A stretch of 64,000 bases of DNA, taken from NCBI GenBank assembly GCA_963576475.1, contig OY754982.1, forward strand, positions 18,646,217 through 18,710,216, in the 5' to 3' direction. Below the pieces are notes generated by a model. The model was not told the DNA's origin. It did not search any database and saw nothing but the letters and a program-made list of their open reading frames with translations. A program made the translations under genes and the position numbers. Below, piece by piece: positions 35,301 to 46,800 of this stretch (position 1 is its first letter; every line of letters begins with the position of its first letter). The DNA comes from Molanna angustata. Lineage: Eukaryota; Arthropoda; Insecta; Trichoptera; Molannidae.

Positions 35301-35449
35301 GTGTTCGGTTTCGTAATATTGCTTCTTTTACGGGGAAAGGTTATTAGCCTCTCGCCCAACCCCCTACTGGAGGTCAAGGGTTTTTCTGTCGGGGTTTTCC
35401 TTCCCTTAGCTGATTTGTTTCCGGTTTGATGGCGCCGAAAGCTCGCCAT
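32327..35449 (-). CDS. RTE-like endonuclease/reverse transcriptase, 1040 aa
   Basis: After a basic N-terminus (1-70) comes an AP endonuclease domain: TWN at 75-77, QEIRW with catalytic Glu106, LGDFNAKIG around Asp209/Asn211, and the catalytic DSDH at 302-305. The reverse transcriptase spans about 545-800, with SPGTDNIPAELIK, RGITLLNVSYK, GFRKGMSTTDQI and the catalytic YADD at 776-779. The C-terminus has the RRIVSANRCYYGLQ, FERKVLRRIYGP and RLRWAGHVQRM blocks. No stop or frameshift interrupts the 1040 codons. The stop codon is the first TGA of the 3' (TGA)n tail, so there is practically no 3' UTR. It mediates target-primed reverse transcription and may be active. Confidence 0.93.
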   Translation of the reverse strand: MASFRRHQTGNKSAKGRKTPTEKPLTSSRGLGERLITFPRKRSNITKPNTEPRTTAKLRKGPGKRNKANDFKLATWNVLSLYRAGTLRILLDELAKYKTDVVAIQEIRWIGEGIIEKRDCTIFYSCHKKDHTFGTGFVVSKRVKVIGFTAVDHRISHIRISGKFFNYSIINAHAPTEDKSDIEKDTFYTKLSKAYQDCPSHDVKIVLGDFNAKIGREMVYRATVGKHSLHAETNDNGTKLIDFAMSHNMIVGSTFFPRKDIHKGTWKAPDGRNVNQIDHFLIDGRHKSDLIGIRSYRGANVDSDHYLVISRLRSRISNVMKQRGSRTNKFDVERLKSQETAEQFAAAMGPRLDDINTDVEQDDVDSYWNCVRSVVTTAADEILGRRRAQSRETWFDAECQYATNLKNDAYLRMQQRHHTRQAVLEYRDLRKKEKKLHRKKKRVFLENQIREVELANAHNKSRLFYQRVNQQRKEFKPRLTMCHDSEGNILSEKQQILNRWMEYFDTLLNVSGSESLTGTRDVYNDDASNTEPPPTVEEVVRAIKSLHNNKSPGTDNIPAELIKYGGEKLHIHIHYIIKSVWCSETLPSEWNCGIICPLHKKGDPMKCSNYRGITLLNVSYKIMSNILCDRLGKYSDGIIGKYQTGFRKGMSTTDQIFCLRQILEKTIEFNVDTYHLFVDFRAAYDTVNREKLYRAMDEFNIPKKLVNLVKLTMSNVECRVRIQQDMSEPLKTFNGLRQGDALACTLFNLALEKAIRDSGIQIGGHIFNKSVQLLAYADDIDIIARSENDLKIAFKALAASARNMGLMVNEGKTKYMPVHERRKPPDLRVDDYTFETASEFVYLGTMVTSDNNVSTEIKRRIVSANRCYYGLQRHMKSRHLTRKTKVLLYKTLIRPVLSYGSECWAIAKSDERALEIFERKVLRRIYGPTCDNGEWRIRHNYELYDLYKEPTILKEIRIGRLRWAGHVQRMSEEDVPRRIMNGAPGGRRKVGRPKLRWLDGVVKDANSIGVHHWRNASQDRQSWRRALQEAKTRPGLWSHR

Positions 35450-35630
35450 CGCCCTCTCTCTATTGGCTGTGGTCCTTTCAGATCACATTTCCAGGGTTTG
35501 CGACGGGGACGCTAGAGAGTAGGACTTGATGGTAGTGTTGCTTGGCAACTTGGCGTTTCTCGGCATTTATTGATACCTGTTCTTACAGCACGAAAAGGCA
35601 CCACCGGGACCCTACCACCCATTAAACCCC

Positions 35631-36039
35631 GGGTGATGTTAGAGCGGTCAGCATGTTGGGTAGTAATCCAGTGGTCGTGAGTATGAATCCTGCCGTGTCC
35701 AATTTCGTTTACCTATAGCCCAAACATTTGCTTAATTTAGGGAATGTATCAGGATGTATATGTACTTTAACATTAACCGTTTTGGCATGTGAATTTTGCC
35801 CTAAACCACTATATATTGAGTCACTATGCGACATGTTTCGGCAGCGCTGTCCTGCCATCGACCGGCTAGTTGAGACATTGCTGAATGACCAGTCTCAACT
35901 AGCTGGTCGATGGCAGGACAGTGCTGCCGAAACATGTCGCATAGTGACTCAATATAGTGGTTTAGGGCAAAATTCACATGCCAAAACGGTTAATATGAAC
36001 AACCACAAAATATCCGCCGAGTATTTAAACTATACTTTA
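35631..36039 (+). repeat. 409-bp direct repeat, right of the RTE element
   Basis: Identical to 31900-32308. It includes the family-B SINE head (35635-35771) and the hairpin (35772-35994). Sequence diverges one base after the last repeat base (A at 36040 versus T at 32309). Confidence 0.95.
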
Positions 36040-36089
36040 ACATTAGTTAAATCAAGGTTGCATCAATTAAACCCGCTTGATACACGCGG

Positions 36090-36222
36090 TTTACTTGTTA
36101 CAAGAACATATTCATTTACTTGTTACAAGAACATATTACAAAAACATTGTTACAAGAACATATTCATTTACTTGTTACAAGAACATATTCATACTTGTTA
36201 CAAGAACATATTCATTTAAAAA
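36090..36222 (+). repeat. SINE-B tail repeat array
   Basis: Five to six imperfect copies of TTACTTGTTACAAGAACATA followed by TTCATT. The same 26-bp motif forms the single tail of the SINE at 38981-39153 (TACTTGTTTAACAAGAACAT), so the array is an expanded SINE tail separated from its head by the hairpin. Confidence 0.75.
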
Positions 36223-36554
36223 AGAATTGTTTTTTTTTTTTTATATATGAACCAATTATTTGTTATGCTCGGCAACTTTGCAATATTTTCAAAGCTCCAA
36301 CAAACATTGTTTTCCTTGCAGTTGCAATGTGATTTATTGTTTTCTTCCAAATAAATAAATGTGAAAAATATACCATTAGTTTTAAATTTATTTCCATTCA
36401 ATGTAGAGTAGAAATAAACAATGTTTATATATTTATTTACACATAATTTAAAACAAATTTCCACAAGGTCAATGCCTCTACTTTAGAATATTAGAAAAAT
36501 AAATGTCAAATCACACAACAGCACTAGTTATAAACGATTCATATTTCTAAATAC

Positions 36555-36784
36555 ACACACTATTTTTATTTTAATATTGCATTTCGGGCAATTAACAGGT
36601 ACTATGTCAAATATTAATTTAACACGCACCCAATAACAAGTTGCCACATTCTTGAGACTTTTGATATTAATCGTCTCACAGATCCAGACTGAAAACACAA
36701 TTAAAAACTGTGTCTCCACCGGAAATCGAACCCGGGACCTTTGGATCAGCAGTCAGATACCCAACCAACCGAGCCACGAAGGCC
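36555..36784 (-). mobile_element. tRNA-derived SINE, family A, copy 2
   Basis: Inverted relative to 6631-6858. The minus strand reads a GCCTTCGTGGCTCGGTTGG head, GGTCCCGGGTTCGATTTCC B box, and the GTGTTTTCAGTCTGGATCTG and AACTTGTTATTGGGTGCGTG body blocks. Confidence 0.85.
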
Positions 36785-37544
36785 AACTTTAAATTACTAT
36801 GTGAATAAAGATATGGATGGGTGCAGACAAACAAAGGATATTATAACAATGAACTTTATTTTCAAATTTTGTTATGTACAAAGGGCATTTTATGATACAA
36901 ACAGAACAAAATATAGAATCTAAAACAAATTTACTTCGTATTTTCAAATCATAAACGAAACACAAGAAAAAAATAAGAATTAAATTTATATTCGGAACAA
37001 GTCAAAGAGTGTAATGCAATAAATGCTTTATCTGTGGGTTTCTTTTACAACAATACCATAGTAATAACTTTTTATGGCAACACACAAAAAATAAAAATAC
37101 GATTAAACACATAAAAGAGAACCTCGGGTCTTTGATAAAAGTAGCATTAATTTTATTCAAATGATCATTGTGAACCACCCAATTTTACTGTGTAAAGTGG
37201 ATTTAAATTATGATGAAAATGATATTGAAAATAAAAAACTGCACAATATTTACAATTCTTATTTTTTACCCTGGTTCTAATTATCTCTTCTTGTCATTTT
37301 CCGATCACTTGAACCAACACCTCCTATAAGAATCAGGAGCCTAAGGGGACTCCACAGATTGAGAAACTGTGATTTTGAGTAGTTGTTTTCCATTTATTTG
37401 TATTTTTTTGTTTGAAATTGGAGCATACACAAGGATCCCAGTGTCAAATCATAAACTATATTTTTTTATAAATGGTCACCATCTAAAATCAAGAAGACAA
37501 AAGTGATGGCCGATATTTCCATGTTGACTGACAATTAATTGATG
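36785..37544. other. Gene-free stretch
   Basis: AT-rich; no gene, hairpin or repeat with clear ends was found. Confidence 0.4.
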
Positions 37545-37548
37545 GTTT

Positions 37549-38372
37549 TACTAGCGGCAACGTATGATGGTCATTATTTCACTTTGGACTCTTCAGTTCC
37601 AAAGTCTTAGTCTCAGTTTGGACTCAGGTTCCATAATTACTGACAGCTAATAATAATAATAAATTTGGATTATTTTTATAGCGCCGTTTTTGTGAAAACC
37701 TCACCTCAAGGGCGCTTTGAATATATTAGGGGTTTTTGTAAGACTCGCGGTTTCCTGAATAGTGCTAAGTTGTCGATTTGCCTCAGTTCAGGTGGTAGTT
37801 TATTCCACGAGGCTGGTCCAGCCACAGCAAAAGCACGATCACCGAAGGATGAAGTGTTGACTCTATTTATTTGTCAACTTGCCAATCACGGATGTGGGGG
37901 CTGACCGAAGTGTTTGTTGTCGATCGTTTATGGTGAGAGGGATGCAGAAGTCTGAAAGATACGTGGGAGCCAAGCCATGGATAGCTTTGAAAGTCAACAA
38001 ACATAATTTGTACTTGATTCTCCCTGGCGCTTTTAGCCAGTGAAGATTTCGTAGATGGTGGGATATGTGTGAGAATTTCGCGGTGATTAGCCAGCAGCGT
38101 TGAAGACGGATTGAAGTTTGTTTAGCTCCAGCTTTGGAAGGTTTGCGTAGATACCATTGCAGTAGTCCAGATGGGAAATAACGAATGCGTTTACTAGAGA
38201 TTTCGTTGCTTCCGTAGGTATATTTCGTCTGATAGCTAAGCATGATGGAATAAATTAAATAGGCTTACAAAATGAAGAACACCATTTGTTCCCCCACACT
38301 TAGCTGCCAATGATTACGTAACTTAATGAGTCCAAAACGTCAATAAAGCCATCATACGTTGCCACTATAGTA
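37549..38372. mobile_element. MITE family G (GGCAACGTATGATGG ends) with nested LINE
   Basis: Left arm TACTAGCGGCAACGTATGAT and right arm ATCATACGTTGCCACTATAG are inverted, and a TTTGGACTC block lies inside each. An L2-like LINE fragment (37650-38243) sits in the middle. A further relative occupies 62158-62440. Confidence 0.7.
37650..38243 (-). pseudogene. L2/CR1-like LINE 3' fragment
   Basis: The minus strand encodes LHWLKAPGRIKYKLCLLTFK followed by AIHGLAPTYLSD, the hallmark segment after the reverse transcriptase of L2/CR1-like LINEs, preceded by a shifted piece. A (TAA)n tail at 37648-37660 marks the 3' end and the GCGCCG of its 3' UTR follows. It is 5'-truncated and frameshifted. Confidence 0.8.
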
Positions 38373-38599
38373 AATACTGTTGGTTGGCAATCTATTAAAT
38401 GGTAGTTTTTCTATATAAAATCAACTTACAAGTTACCTATTTATTCTATTTACAAATATGTGTTATTTATATATTGTCACAATAAAATTATTAGCATGTT
38501 TTCTTAAATATGTAGATAAACTAATCCATAATCAAACTCCTTCATTATATAAAATTATATTTTAGTTTTGTTAAACCCCTTCCGAATATACGGTGGAGG

Positions 38600-38960
38600 A
38601 CAATAGATCGATAGATGTCACACTGGCGACCAATTTTGTAGAGAAAGCGACGATGGATGAAGCAAGAAGGGACTAAAATATATATAAATATTGAGCAACC
38701 TGAAGTTGTAAAACTATACAATGAGAATATGGGTGTCGTGGATTCTCTAGACCAAACTATATCACTTTATAGAATACTTATTAGGTCTAAAAAATGGACA
38801 CTGCATGTTGTTTCATGCTGTCAATTTAGCTGTAGTAAACAGCTGGTTTGAGTATAGGAAAAACTGTATTAACCTAAATATAGCAACGAAAGACAAATTA
38901 GATCTATTACATTTTTGCATGAGACTCACTGAAGTGTTCAAAGCCTTCAGTGAGTAATGG
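38600..38960 (+). pseudogene. piggyBac-type transposase fragment
   Basis: The frame from 38657 contains EQPEVVKLYNENMGVVDSLDQ and ISLYRILIRSKKW, the conserved MGGVD-x-LDQ block near the last catalytic Asp of piggyBac transposases. A one-base shift near 38810 leads into LFHAVNLAVVNSWFEYRKN, the next conserved block, ending at a TAA at 38957. Only this C-terminal piece remains and no TTAA-flanked ends were found. Confidence 0.85.
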
Positions 38961-38980
38961 GTTTAAAAATAATTTTAGAT

Positions 38981-39153
38981 GGGTCGATGGCAGAGCGGTT
39001 AGCGCACTGGGCTAGTAACCCAGTGGTCACAAGTTCAAATCCTGCCTCAACCAATTTCGTTCAGCTATAGCACAATCATTTATGCTTAATTTAGGGAATG
39101 TAGAAGATGTATAATATGTACTTGTTTAACAAGAACATTATTCATTTAAAAAA
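38981..39153 (+). mobile_element. tRNA-derived SINE, family B, full copy
   Basis: GATGGCAGAGCGGTTAGCGC head with A box, GGTCACAAGTTCAAATCC B box, then the CCAATTTCGTTCAGCTATAG body and a TTTAACAAGAACATTATTC tail. It is the best-preserved copy of the family here. Confidence 0.85.
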
Positions 39154-39484
39154 AAATTACAAGACAAAAATTAAAAAGCCAAATGAATAAGTAAAACCTA
39201 TACAAAAGTACAATATGATAAAATAGATCATATGCCGTTATTGGACAATAATAAAGCGGGAAAGAGATGCAAAAAAAAACTCATTTTTATTGCAATAAAT
39301 GTACACTTATGCATAAAAAAAGACAAAAAGTTTTGTAGCCTACCACAAGAAAAAATAATTCAAAAAGGTTGTATCTTAAATTTAATTGATAACACTTGAG
39401 ACCAATGTGCATAATTGTGCACATGTTGGAAAATTTAATAAATATATTCATACTTTGCTGCTAATTCTTTGTGGCACATTTTAA

Positions 39485-39649
39485 CTAATATAATTAAATA
39501 AAATATCTTAGTTTCTAACCACGTTGAGTATTTTTATGCTAACTAGTTTCGGAGACGTAACTGCTCCTTCTGTCTCCGAAACTAGTTGGCATAAAAATAC
39601 TCAACGTGGTTAGAAACTAAGATATTTTATTTAATTTTATTATATTAAT
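39485..39649. repeat. Perfect-type hairpin, arms about 73 bp
   Basis: TTTCTAACCACGTTGAGTAT and TAACTAGTTTCGGAGAC in the left arm are mirrored after a loop of about 15 bp. Arms differ at one or two positions. This resembles the hairpin at 32041 in design but not in sequence. TA-rich ends obscure any target duplication. Confidence 0.8.
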
Positions 39650-40501
39650 AAATATGTTTATATTTTCATACAAGTGTTTTTATGATGTCCTAACTAATTA
39701 TTAGTTGAAAAATATTTTTTTATCCAATATTTCAGGTTTGAAGGGTTAAAATTCAAAGCACTTCACAGACCAAGTAATAGAATAAGTAAGTCAGATAATC
39801 TCAATGTAAGTTTTCATAAACAACAAAAACATCTATGAATAATTATGATGACATAAAAAACCTAATTAAATTGTAGTACTGATCCATTTATGTGTGTGAG
39901 CTAATGAGATAACTTGTTATACTACCTCCAGTAAGTAATTTTACATAATTTTAATATTTCATAGATGTTGCCTACAGTTAAATAATTCTAAATCTAACCA
40001 AGGATTACTTTGATTGACAATTGAACTTCATATTTGATTCTACATGGAAATATTGGGCATAAAAATTAAATAATTAAGAGGTAACAAATCAAACAAAGTT
40101 ACATAGAAACAATATGAAATGTAACCATATTTTGGTGGATAAATGTAGGAAATTTTACAAAAAACACTACTGCATAACAAGATATAAAATAATTTTAGAT
40201 TAAAAAGTCAAGACATTAAAAATAAAAAATTTAAAGCTGATTTTTAAAGACTAACTGTATTTGATGTAAATAAATGTTATTTCGATTCATAGAAAAGAAT
40301 ATAAGTACTTAAATTTGCACTTATTATATACATTATAACAAAATACTTTATATGAAACTTAAGAATGCAGCCCATATGGGTGAAGAGGATACAAGACCAG
40401 AGCCACACAAAAAGTAAGCATGCATAAAAAAAAATTAAATAAGTATATTAAAATTGACAATACATTCATACTAACAACAAAAGAATTGTCTATATATTGT
40501 T
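39650..40501. other. Gene-free stretch with possible relic exons
   Basis: A 70-bp block at about 39739-39808 is bounded by TTTCAG and GTAAG and is open in one frame; a smaller block ends at GTAAGC near 40411. They cannot be tied to a known protein and may be chance. Confidence 0.25.
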
Positions 40502-40912
40502 TTGATATCTTGCAAATATGTACATGCAAGCTTTTATAATAAGAACATTAATTTGATATTATGTGTTCTGAATGATGTCTGGAGTCCATATTATGAGAAA
40601 AGAGGGCGACTCCGCAGCCGACAATTGCAGATAGTGAGCAAGTCACCTCCCACCAAGAAAGGTAATACAAATGAACGAGGACTGGTTGCAAAAAATTGAG
40701 TGGTACACAAATCAGTCATTGTAACATTCTACAACCCAACAACGGAAGAGAAGCTCAGCTCAGATTTTCAAGTGAAGCATACATTTAAAAGTTATAGCAA
40801 TGACGAAGACCAACCCTCCCAAATTCCCAGTGCGGAATCTAACGGTAGTAAAAGACAGGCTAGTCAAGAACGCTCCGAGATTAGATACTTCATAAAGATC
40901 ATAATATACCAA
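40502..40912 (+). pseudogene. Unrecognised coding-like segment with in-frame stop
   Basis: One frame stays open across the segment except for a TGA at 40697-40699, where TGG would continue it. The predicted product is basic and Ser-rich (RGRLRSRQLQIVSKSPPTKK; later SNGSKRQASQERSEIRYF). At 40913 it runs into a MITE terminus, so its end is lost. I do not recognise a family. It may be an eroded exon or transposon gene. Confidence 0.3.
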
Positions 40913-41803
40913 CCTGGGGGCCTAGTCAATATGCCATGTTATCTTATATTTGTTCAAGAAAAGAGTGTTCTTAAATTGGATCAGCGAAATAAATTTCGTA
41001 GGCAAGTGACACATTACAAGAATAAGCTACGCTGCAGCGTCGTTGGCATCCAAAAGTAAAAACCATCAACTACAATTAAATATTATAAATGGTTAGGTTG
41101 GCAGTCTGTTTATTTTCTCAATCTGACTGTCATCGCCTATTTGGCGCACGTTTGGTAGGTTATATTCTCTTTGGCGCGCGTTCGGTTATAATTTAATCAA
41201 ATGTGAGTGAGCAAAATAAACACGCGAAAAAAAATCTTTACGCATATTTTAATACATGTTTTCACACATTTGATTTAAATTAAATGTATTTTAAGTATAT
41301 GTTTACTATTTCACAAAAATAAACACAAAAATCATCAAACAAAATATCAATTTGTGCGGCAACTTTTTCATGCTTATAATGCTTCTTTTTTAATATGCAA
41401 AAATATATATTTGAGTATATTTTAATACATGTTCACATAATTTACCAGGTTCAACGAGAAAATAATGATAATAAATGAAATATAAAAACAAATGTCTATC
41501 AAAATACCACGTTCCAGACCAAATTTTAGTCGCTAATGATGTTTCATTACTATCCAAAAAAACGTTATTTTTCCATTCCAAACGCCAGAAATATGGCGCG
41601 TTGCCTACTGACGATAACCAGTTTGTATGGCCATTGCTAGGCGTCGAAAAGAATCGTAGCGAATATAAGATCACGTATAACGTATCGTTTATCAATGGCA
41701 TTTTGTCTAGCCCAGTCACGTGACAACTGTCGCTTCCATACATTTAGTTATCTTTGCTTATTCTCTCTCTCTCGCTAAATTGGCATGTTGCCTAGGCCCC
41801 CTG
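40913..41803. mobile_element. MITE family H, copy with GGGGGCCTAG ends
   Basis: Left end CTGGGGGCCTAGTCAATATG and right end CATGTTGCCTAGGCCCCCTG are inverted. Inside the right end, TCACGTGACAACTGTCGCTT and AGTTATCTTTGCTTA parallel the left end of the element at 47683, so the two are related. An 82-aa open frame inside is unrecognised. Confidence 0.65.
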
Positions 41804-43210
41804 GTGTACTGAGCTTTACGAAGTAAACAAAACATGGCGACCACTGGAATGTAAACAACGGGGCAAAAATGGATAGTAGCAACCTTATAGTAAAAAGGTG
41901 TGAACCAAAGACCCAGGAATAGACAATATTTAGTGATTGTTTCTCTCACAATATAGACTCTATATATCTATAGAAACATAAGTTTTAATGGCAGGTTAAA
42001 CTCCGACATTTATAACAAAATATTAACAAATCTTATATTCCACATTGTTTTTATAATGTGTTCATATTTCACCAAATTATGGAATACTCAAAATTAGAAT
42101 ATGTCTCAATCGACAGATTGAAAAATGTCATTTATGATGAATTTTTTGAAGATAAAAGACAAATAATAATATAATCATCAATGGAATTTTATCAACAGAT
42201 GAAAAAATATATACAATCCACAATTATTGTAATAGATATTTTAAAACATATAAATATACCACCATGGTCAAGTTGTAAATCGTTTCAACTTCTTTGCTGG
42301 CATATTGGAATTAATACCAAAAAAATAATATTGATACATAACCAATAATACTTTAAAGGTAATATTAAATCATAATTATTGTTTCAAACTGTTTTGTTTC
42401 GATAATTCTGCATTATTTCTTAAATTTTTTTTCAACCTTGCATAAAAATCCTTACAAACTCGGTTGAATTTTACTTAAATATTCTTTTACGAAATAAAAA
42501 CATAGAATTTTTGATTGGTTATTATAAATGATTACATAATTCTTATTTATGTAATTGTATAGATATTTTCAAATACCTTTATCATTTGTTAAGCCGTATA
42601 AAATTTTATATTTCTCTATATACATCTATATGTGAATAAGACCAAAAATTATATTACAATTTTTTAGAAAATTATATAAATATATGATTTTTGCAATATT
42701 TATATTTTTTTCCAAAGCACGCGTTTTCAGATGTGATTAAAAATTATCAATATAGACAATTGTTATTTATACTGCCGTAGCAAATTAATAATGTAAAATA
42801 GGTAACAGATACCTATCAAAATAGCTAAAAATAAAAGTAAATCAAGATATAATTATGATTTTGAAGTAAATATTCCTAAATTTACTTACATATTTACAAA
42901 AACAATTACGCTTAAAAAAATGTTTAACTCTACAGATATAATAATTTGTTATATTTAATTTGTAAAACTACAATATATATACAGATTGGAAAATGTTATA
43001 CGAATCTAAAATAAACTTCAGTGTACAAATAATACAATTTGTAATCATACAATCTTTGATTTTTTAGCAATCTAATTTTTAAAAATATTAATCAACCAAT
43101 AAACAAAAATATTTTCATTTACACATTTCAGGATCAATAAATAAGTGAAATGAGATACAATATAAATAAATAAGTGTTAAGTATTTAAATGTCTTTGAAC
43201 ACAAAACTAT
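41804..43210. other. Gene-free AT-rich stretch and 3' side of KANSL3
   Basis: It probably includes the KANSL3 3' UTR near the right edge, but no convincing minus-strand polyadenylation signal was singled out. The rest is featureless AT-rich DNA. Confidence 0.4.
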
Positions 43211-43848
43211 TTATAATTCCTGAATGTAGTCTTGATCTTCAGTGATACTGGCAACTGCCGCTTCAATAGCTCTATCACTCGTAGAGTCGAGGCTGGTTTC
43301 ATTTTTCTTAGTTCTAATAGTGTTGACATTGATACCCGCGGAACCCGGTGCCTTTTTGATAATCAACTGTCTCGAATTTGATATAATATTCGACGACTTT
43401 TGAAAAACGCCACCGGGTAGAACTTTAAAGGCCGTCATGGATCCACTTTTCCCTTTGACGATTATCGGTTTACCGATGATCTTTCTTCCGGATATTTCTA
43501 CGGAATCTGTAGAATTTGATCCGCCCAGAGGTGAATTTGAAAATTTGGATTCTGGGGTTCTCTTTGCGAGAATCAACTTTGTGTATTTCACCGCATTATT
43601 AGGTGTATTGTCTTTTTTAATACTTACATTATTACTACCGGGACTAATGATAGATTGATTGTAGGACGAGCTATTCGGTGTTACTTTCAATTGAACAAAA
43701 TTCTTGGATTGAATTCTGTTTGAAATGGATATCCTTTGGTTCATTTCGGAAGAATTTGAGATCATTTGTTTGTTGATAATAATTGACTTGATGCCAGAAG
43801 GTGATATTTGATTTCTTGCATTGGGTGTCTTTGTTATTTGCTGAGTAA
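43211..43848 (-). CDS. KANSL3: KANSL3 last coding exon
   Basis: Encodes the terminal 211 residues plus a TAA stop. The chain is low-complexity, Ser/Asn/Lys/Ile-rich with repeated basic patches ([36 protein letters not shown]) and ends EDQDYIQEL. The acceptor is TTTACAG. Phase matches the previous exon. Confidence 0.85.
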
Positions 43849-46800
43849 CTGTAAATAAAACAGATATAGAAATGTATCTGTATCACAAAAACTAAGTATT
43901 ACACATTTCTTTAACTATATAAACATCATGTTTATATAGTTAAAGATTATACCTATTTGCGTTTTGATCATTCTCTTAAATAAATTTATATTATTGAAAT
44001 ACCATCAGCATGCAAACCACACATACGTTTAATATACATACATAGCATAGGACACGTTGCTAGACTTCAAGGCCAGAGGAGGACAAAAAGGGTAGTGGAA
44101 TGGAGACCTCGCGAAGATAAAACAAGTAGAGTGGACAGAACAACAGTGGACAGAAATGGCTGTATAAGTAAATAAGTACATACCATCACGCCATGTCCTT
44201 GCGAGGTAGGCAGAGAGAACGGAATGCCATATTTTTCTATTCTGGCATGCATCCATCGCCTCATCAACATTCATGAATCGTCTCATACATGTTTGTCTGT
44301 TGTTCAAGCTTCTAAATTTTCAGTCTTTCAGAATATTGTTCATATGATTGTGCGATCCCTTTTTTGGGCTGCACTGACCTCTTATTCCATTCCTGTCCAC
44401 ATTGTACATTTTTTTCATCAGGCGTTCCTCATTCAGTATCCCCATGTGGTCAAACCATCTCAATGTGTTCACTTTAATAATAATAATAATAATGAACACT
44501 TTCTTGCACCCTGCGCAAGTGGCGGGTTTATTGCCATTTGGCAATTTCTTCAAAATAACCAGTGTTTTCAGCCCAGAGAAGCAATATTTGCGTTAGAAAT
44601 AAATTTCTCCTCTGCCGGGAATCAAACCCAGGACGCCCGCACGGAATCAGAGCGGCTTACCAACTGTGCCACGGCGGTCGGCATTAATTTCATTAATCAT
44701 CTTCAATTTACATTCTTTCTTTATTTTCTCATTTCTTACCCTGTCATACATTATTTATTATTCTGTTTTCTTACGACTTCTGCCATGACCAGGTTTACTT
44801 GCATATGTCAAGGTTGGCACTAAGATAACATTATGAATGGCAACTTTGGCTTCCTTTGATATATTGCGATCATTCATAACTGGTCTAAGTGCTCCATTCA
44901 CTCTGTTTCCTACCATGACTCTTCTTTTGATCTCCTTATCAAGCTGCCTATTCCGTTAAAACTTGCTTCCCAGATGGACATATTCGTTGACTCGTTTTGC
45001 TGGCATGCATCCTCAGTTGGAACTTTAATAATCCTTACTACTTATTTTATTCGAAAAGATCTTATTTTTTTACCAGCCCTTTCTGAATATCTTGATAGTT
45101 AGCCGTTGGATGTCAATTTTTTCAATATGTTTGATTCTTTAGAGCATTTTCATTCATTTTGATTACAAAAATATTTTACATTATCTTAGGTCCGAATGCA
45201 GAGTCCTACCTAAATACTAACCATGTTTTCATTGCACAGTCGCTCACTTAAGTAAGGAGATCACGTGGCTTCCTAATTGGAGGATGCTACGAAGTTTTTG
45301 TATGAGAATTGCATTGCAGAGACATATCTACTTAGCGCATGCGCATCGGCGTAAACTTACATTTGAGAATTGTCAAAAAGTAAGGTTGATAGCGAGGAAC
45401 CTTACGAGTGGTTTAGTACTAAAATAAGAGATTTTTTCGGTGGATGATGATTTTATCGGTTTCGTTGAATATGTATTTGGTAATTTTGTCAAATCAAATA
45501 ACAAAGTAATCAGCGATCCATACAAGATGCCGAAAATTTGGTGGAATTTCAAAAAAATCGTGACATCGATCTGTCAGTGTGAAGTTGGTTACATATGTTT
45601 GCGTTGTTATAGCAAAAAAACATTTTAAACGTCATACGTCAGAAAAGAGATAGATAGCTTTCTAAGCCCATAGAAAGCTATCTATCTCTTTTCTTCGTAC
45701 ACAAAAATGTGAAATTCTATGCCATCGACCTTAAGTTTGGCGTAGTATTTAGTTAGGGATGTCTCTGCAATGCAATTGCTTACTTGAGAATACTAAATAC
45801 TCCAGTGAGGTTAAGAGTTAGTATTTAGGTACCTAGGAATCTGCATTCGGGTCTTAGTATGTTTTATCATGCTTCTAATAACACATTTATACCTTTAATC
45901 ATTGTGTATGTGTGTGCGAATGATCTCTCTTATAAATCCAATTTGTAAGCTGAATTTAGGTACCATAAGTAAGATTAAAACACTTGACTATCACATTGTA
46001 AAAAGCAATAATGGCTTACTTTAAAAAAATATTGAGGAACATGTAAATGAAACATACCCATAGTTTTATCATCATCAGCAAATATAATTGGAATGTCCAT
46101 AATATTGGTGGATGTTATGGATGAAGATATCTGGTTGTTTGATAACATCTAGAAAGAAAATGAAACATGCTTAGGATTATAAATCTAGACTAACATATTT
46201 ATAGGATATAACACATTTCCCCTTATTTTCATTTTTCAACTTCAACTACTACATGGAGAGAACTAAGATAATAATACATATAATATTCCATTGTATGTAT
46301 ATTTATACAACATATTGTATGTCAATTGTGAATGAATTACATATGAACTAAGATGAATTGTAACTTTATTTTTATAATGATTTACTAGAAATTAATGGTT
46401 GGTTTGGAAAATGAAATTACCTGAGACGTATTTTGTATTTTCTTTGGTAAAACGATGGGTGTAGATGATGGACCGGATATTGCTCCCATTACTTTAGAGG
46501 CTGTTACTTTGGACATCTTGTACGGAATATTTTCTAACACTGAAATAAAAATAATATTTTATTTATATACGGGAATATTCCAGTTTATTTATACTACAAA
46601 GTATACTATAAAGACCGATCTTTATAATGGAGAAAAAGGCAGCAGGTAGATAGGTTCTAAGCGTAATAAAAATTAGAATGATAGCTTAATTAGTAGGTTC
46701 TAAGCGTAAACTGAGAATGGGATTGAAATAATATTTCAATATGATCTCAATTTTGAATCCATGGGGGGCAAGTCTGGTTCGACCAGCGAAATCAAAACCC

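Larger units (their letters stand above)
32309..35630 (-). mobile_element. Full-length RTE-like non-LTR retrotransposon
   Basis: The element has one long ORF with an AP-type endonuclease and reverse transcriptase, a short 5' leader of about 180 bp, and a (GAT)n 3' tail rather than poly(A), all features of the RTE clade. It is bracketed by the 409-bp direct repeat. The intact frame and identical flanks point to recent insertion. Assignment to RTE rests on the single ORF, tail type and motif order; a related insect LINE clade is possible. Confidence 0.88.

Noticed and set aside
39485..39649. microRNA gene
   Set aside because: The arms are too long and too perfectly paired for a typical precursor, and only the sequence is available. 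A MITE-type hairpin is the simpler reading.
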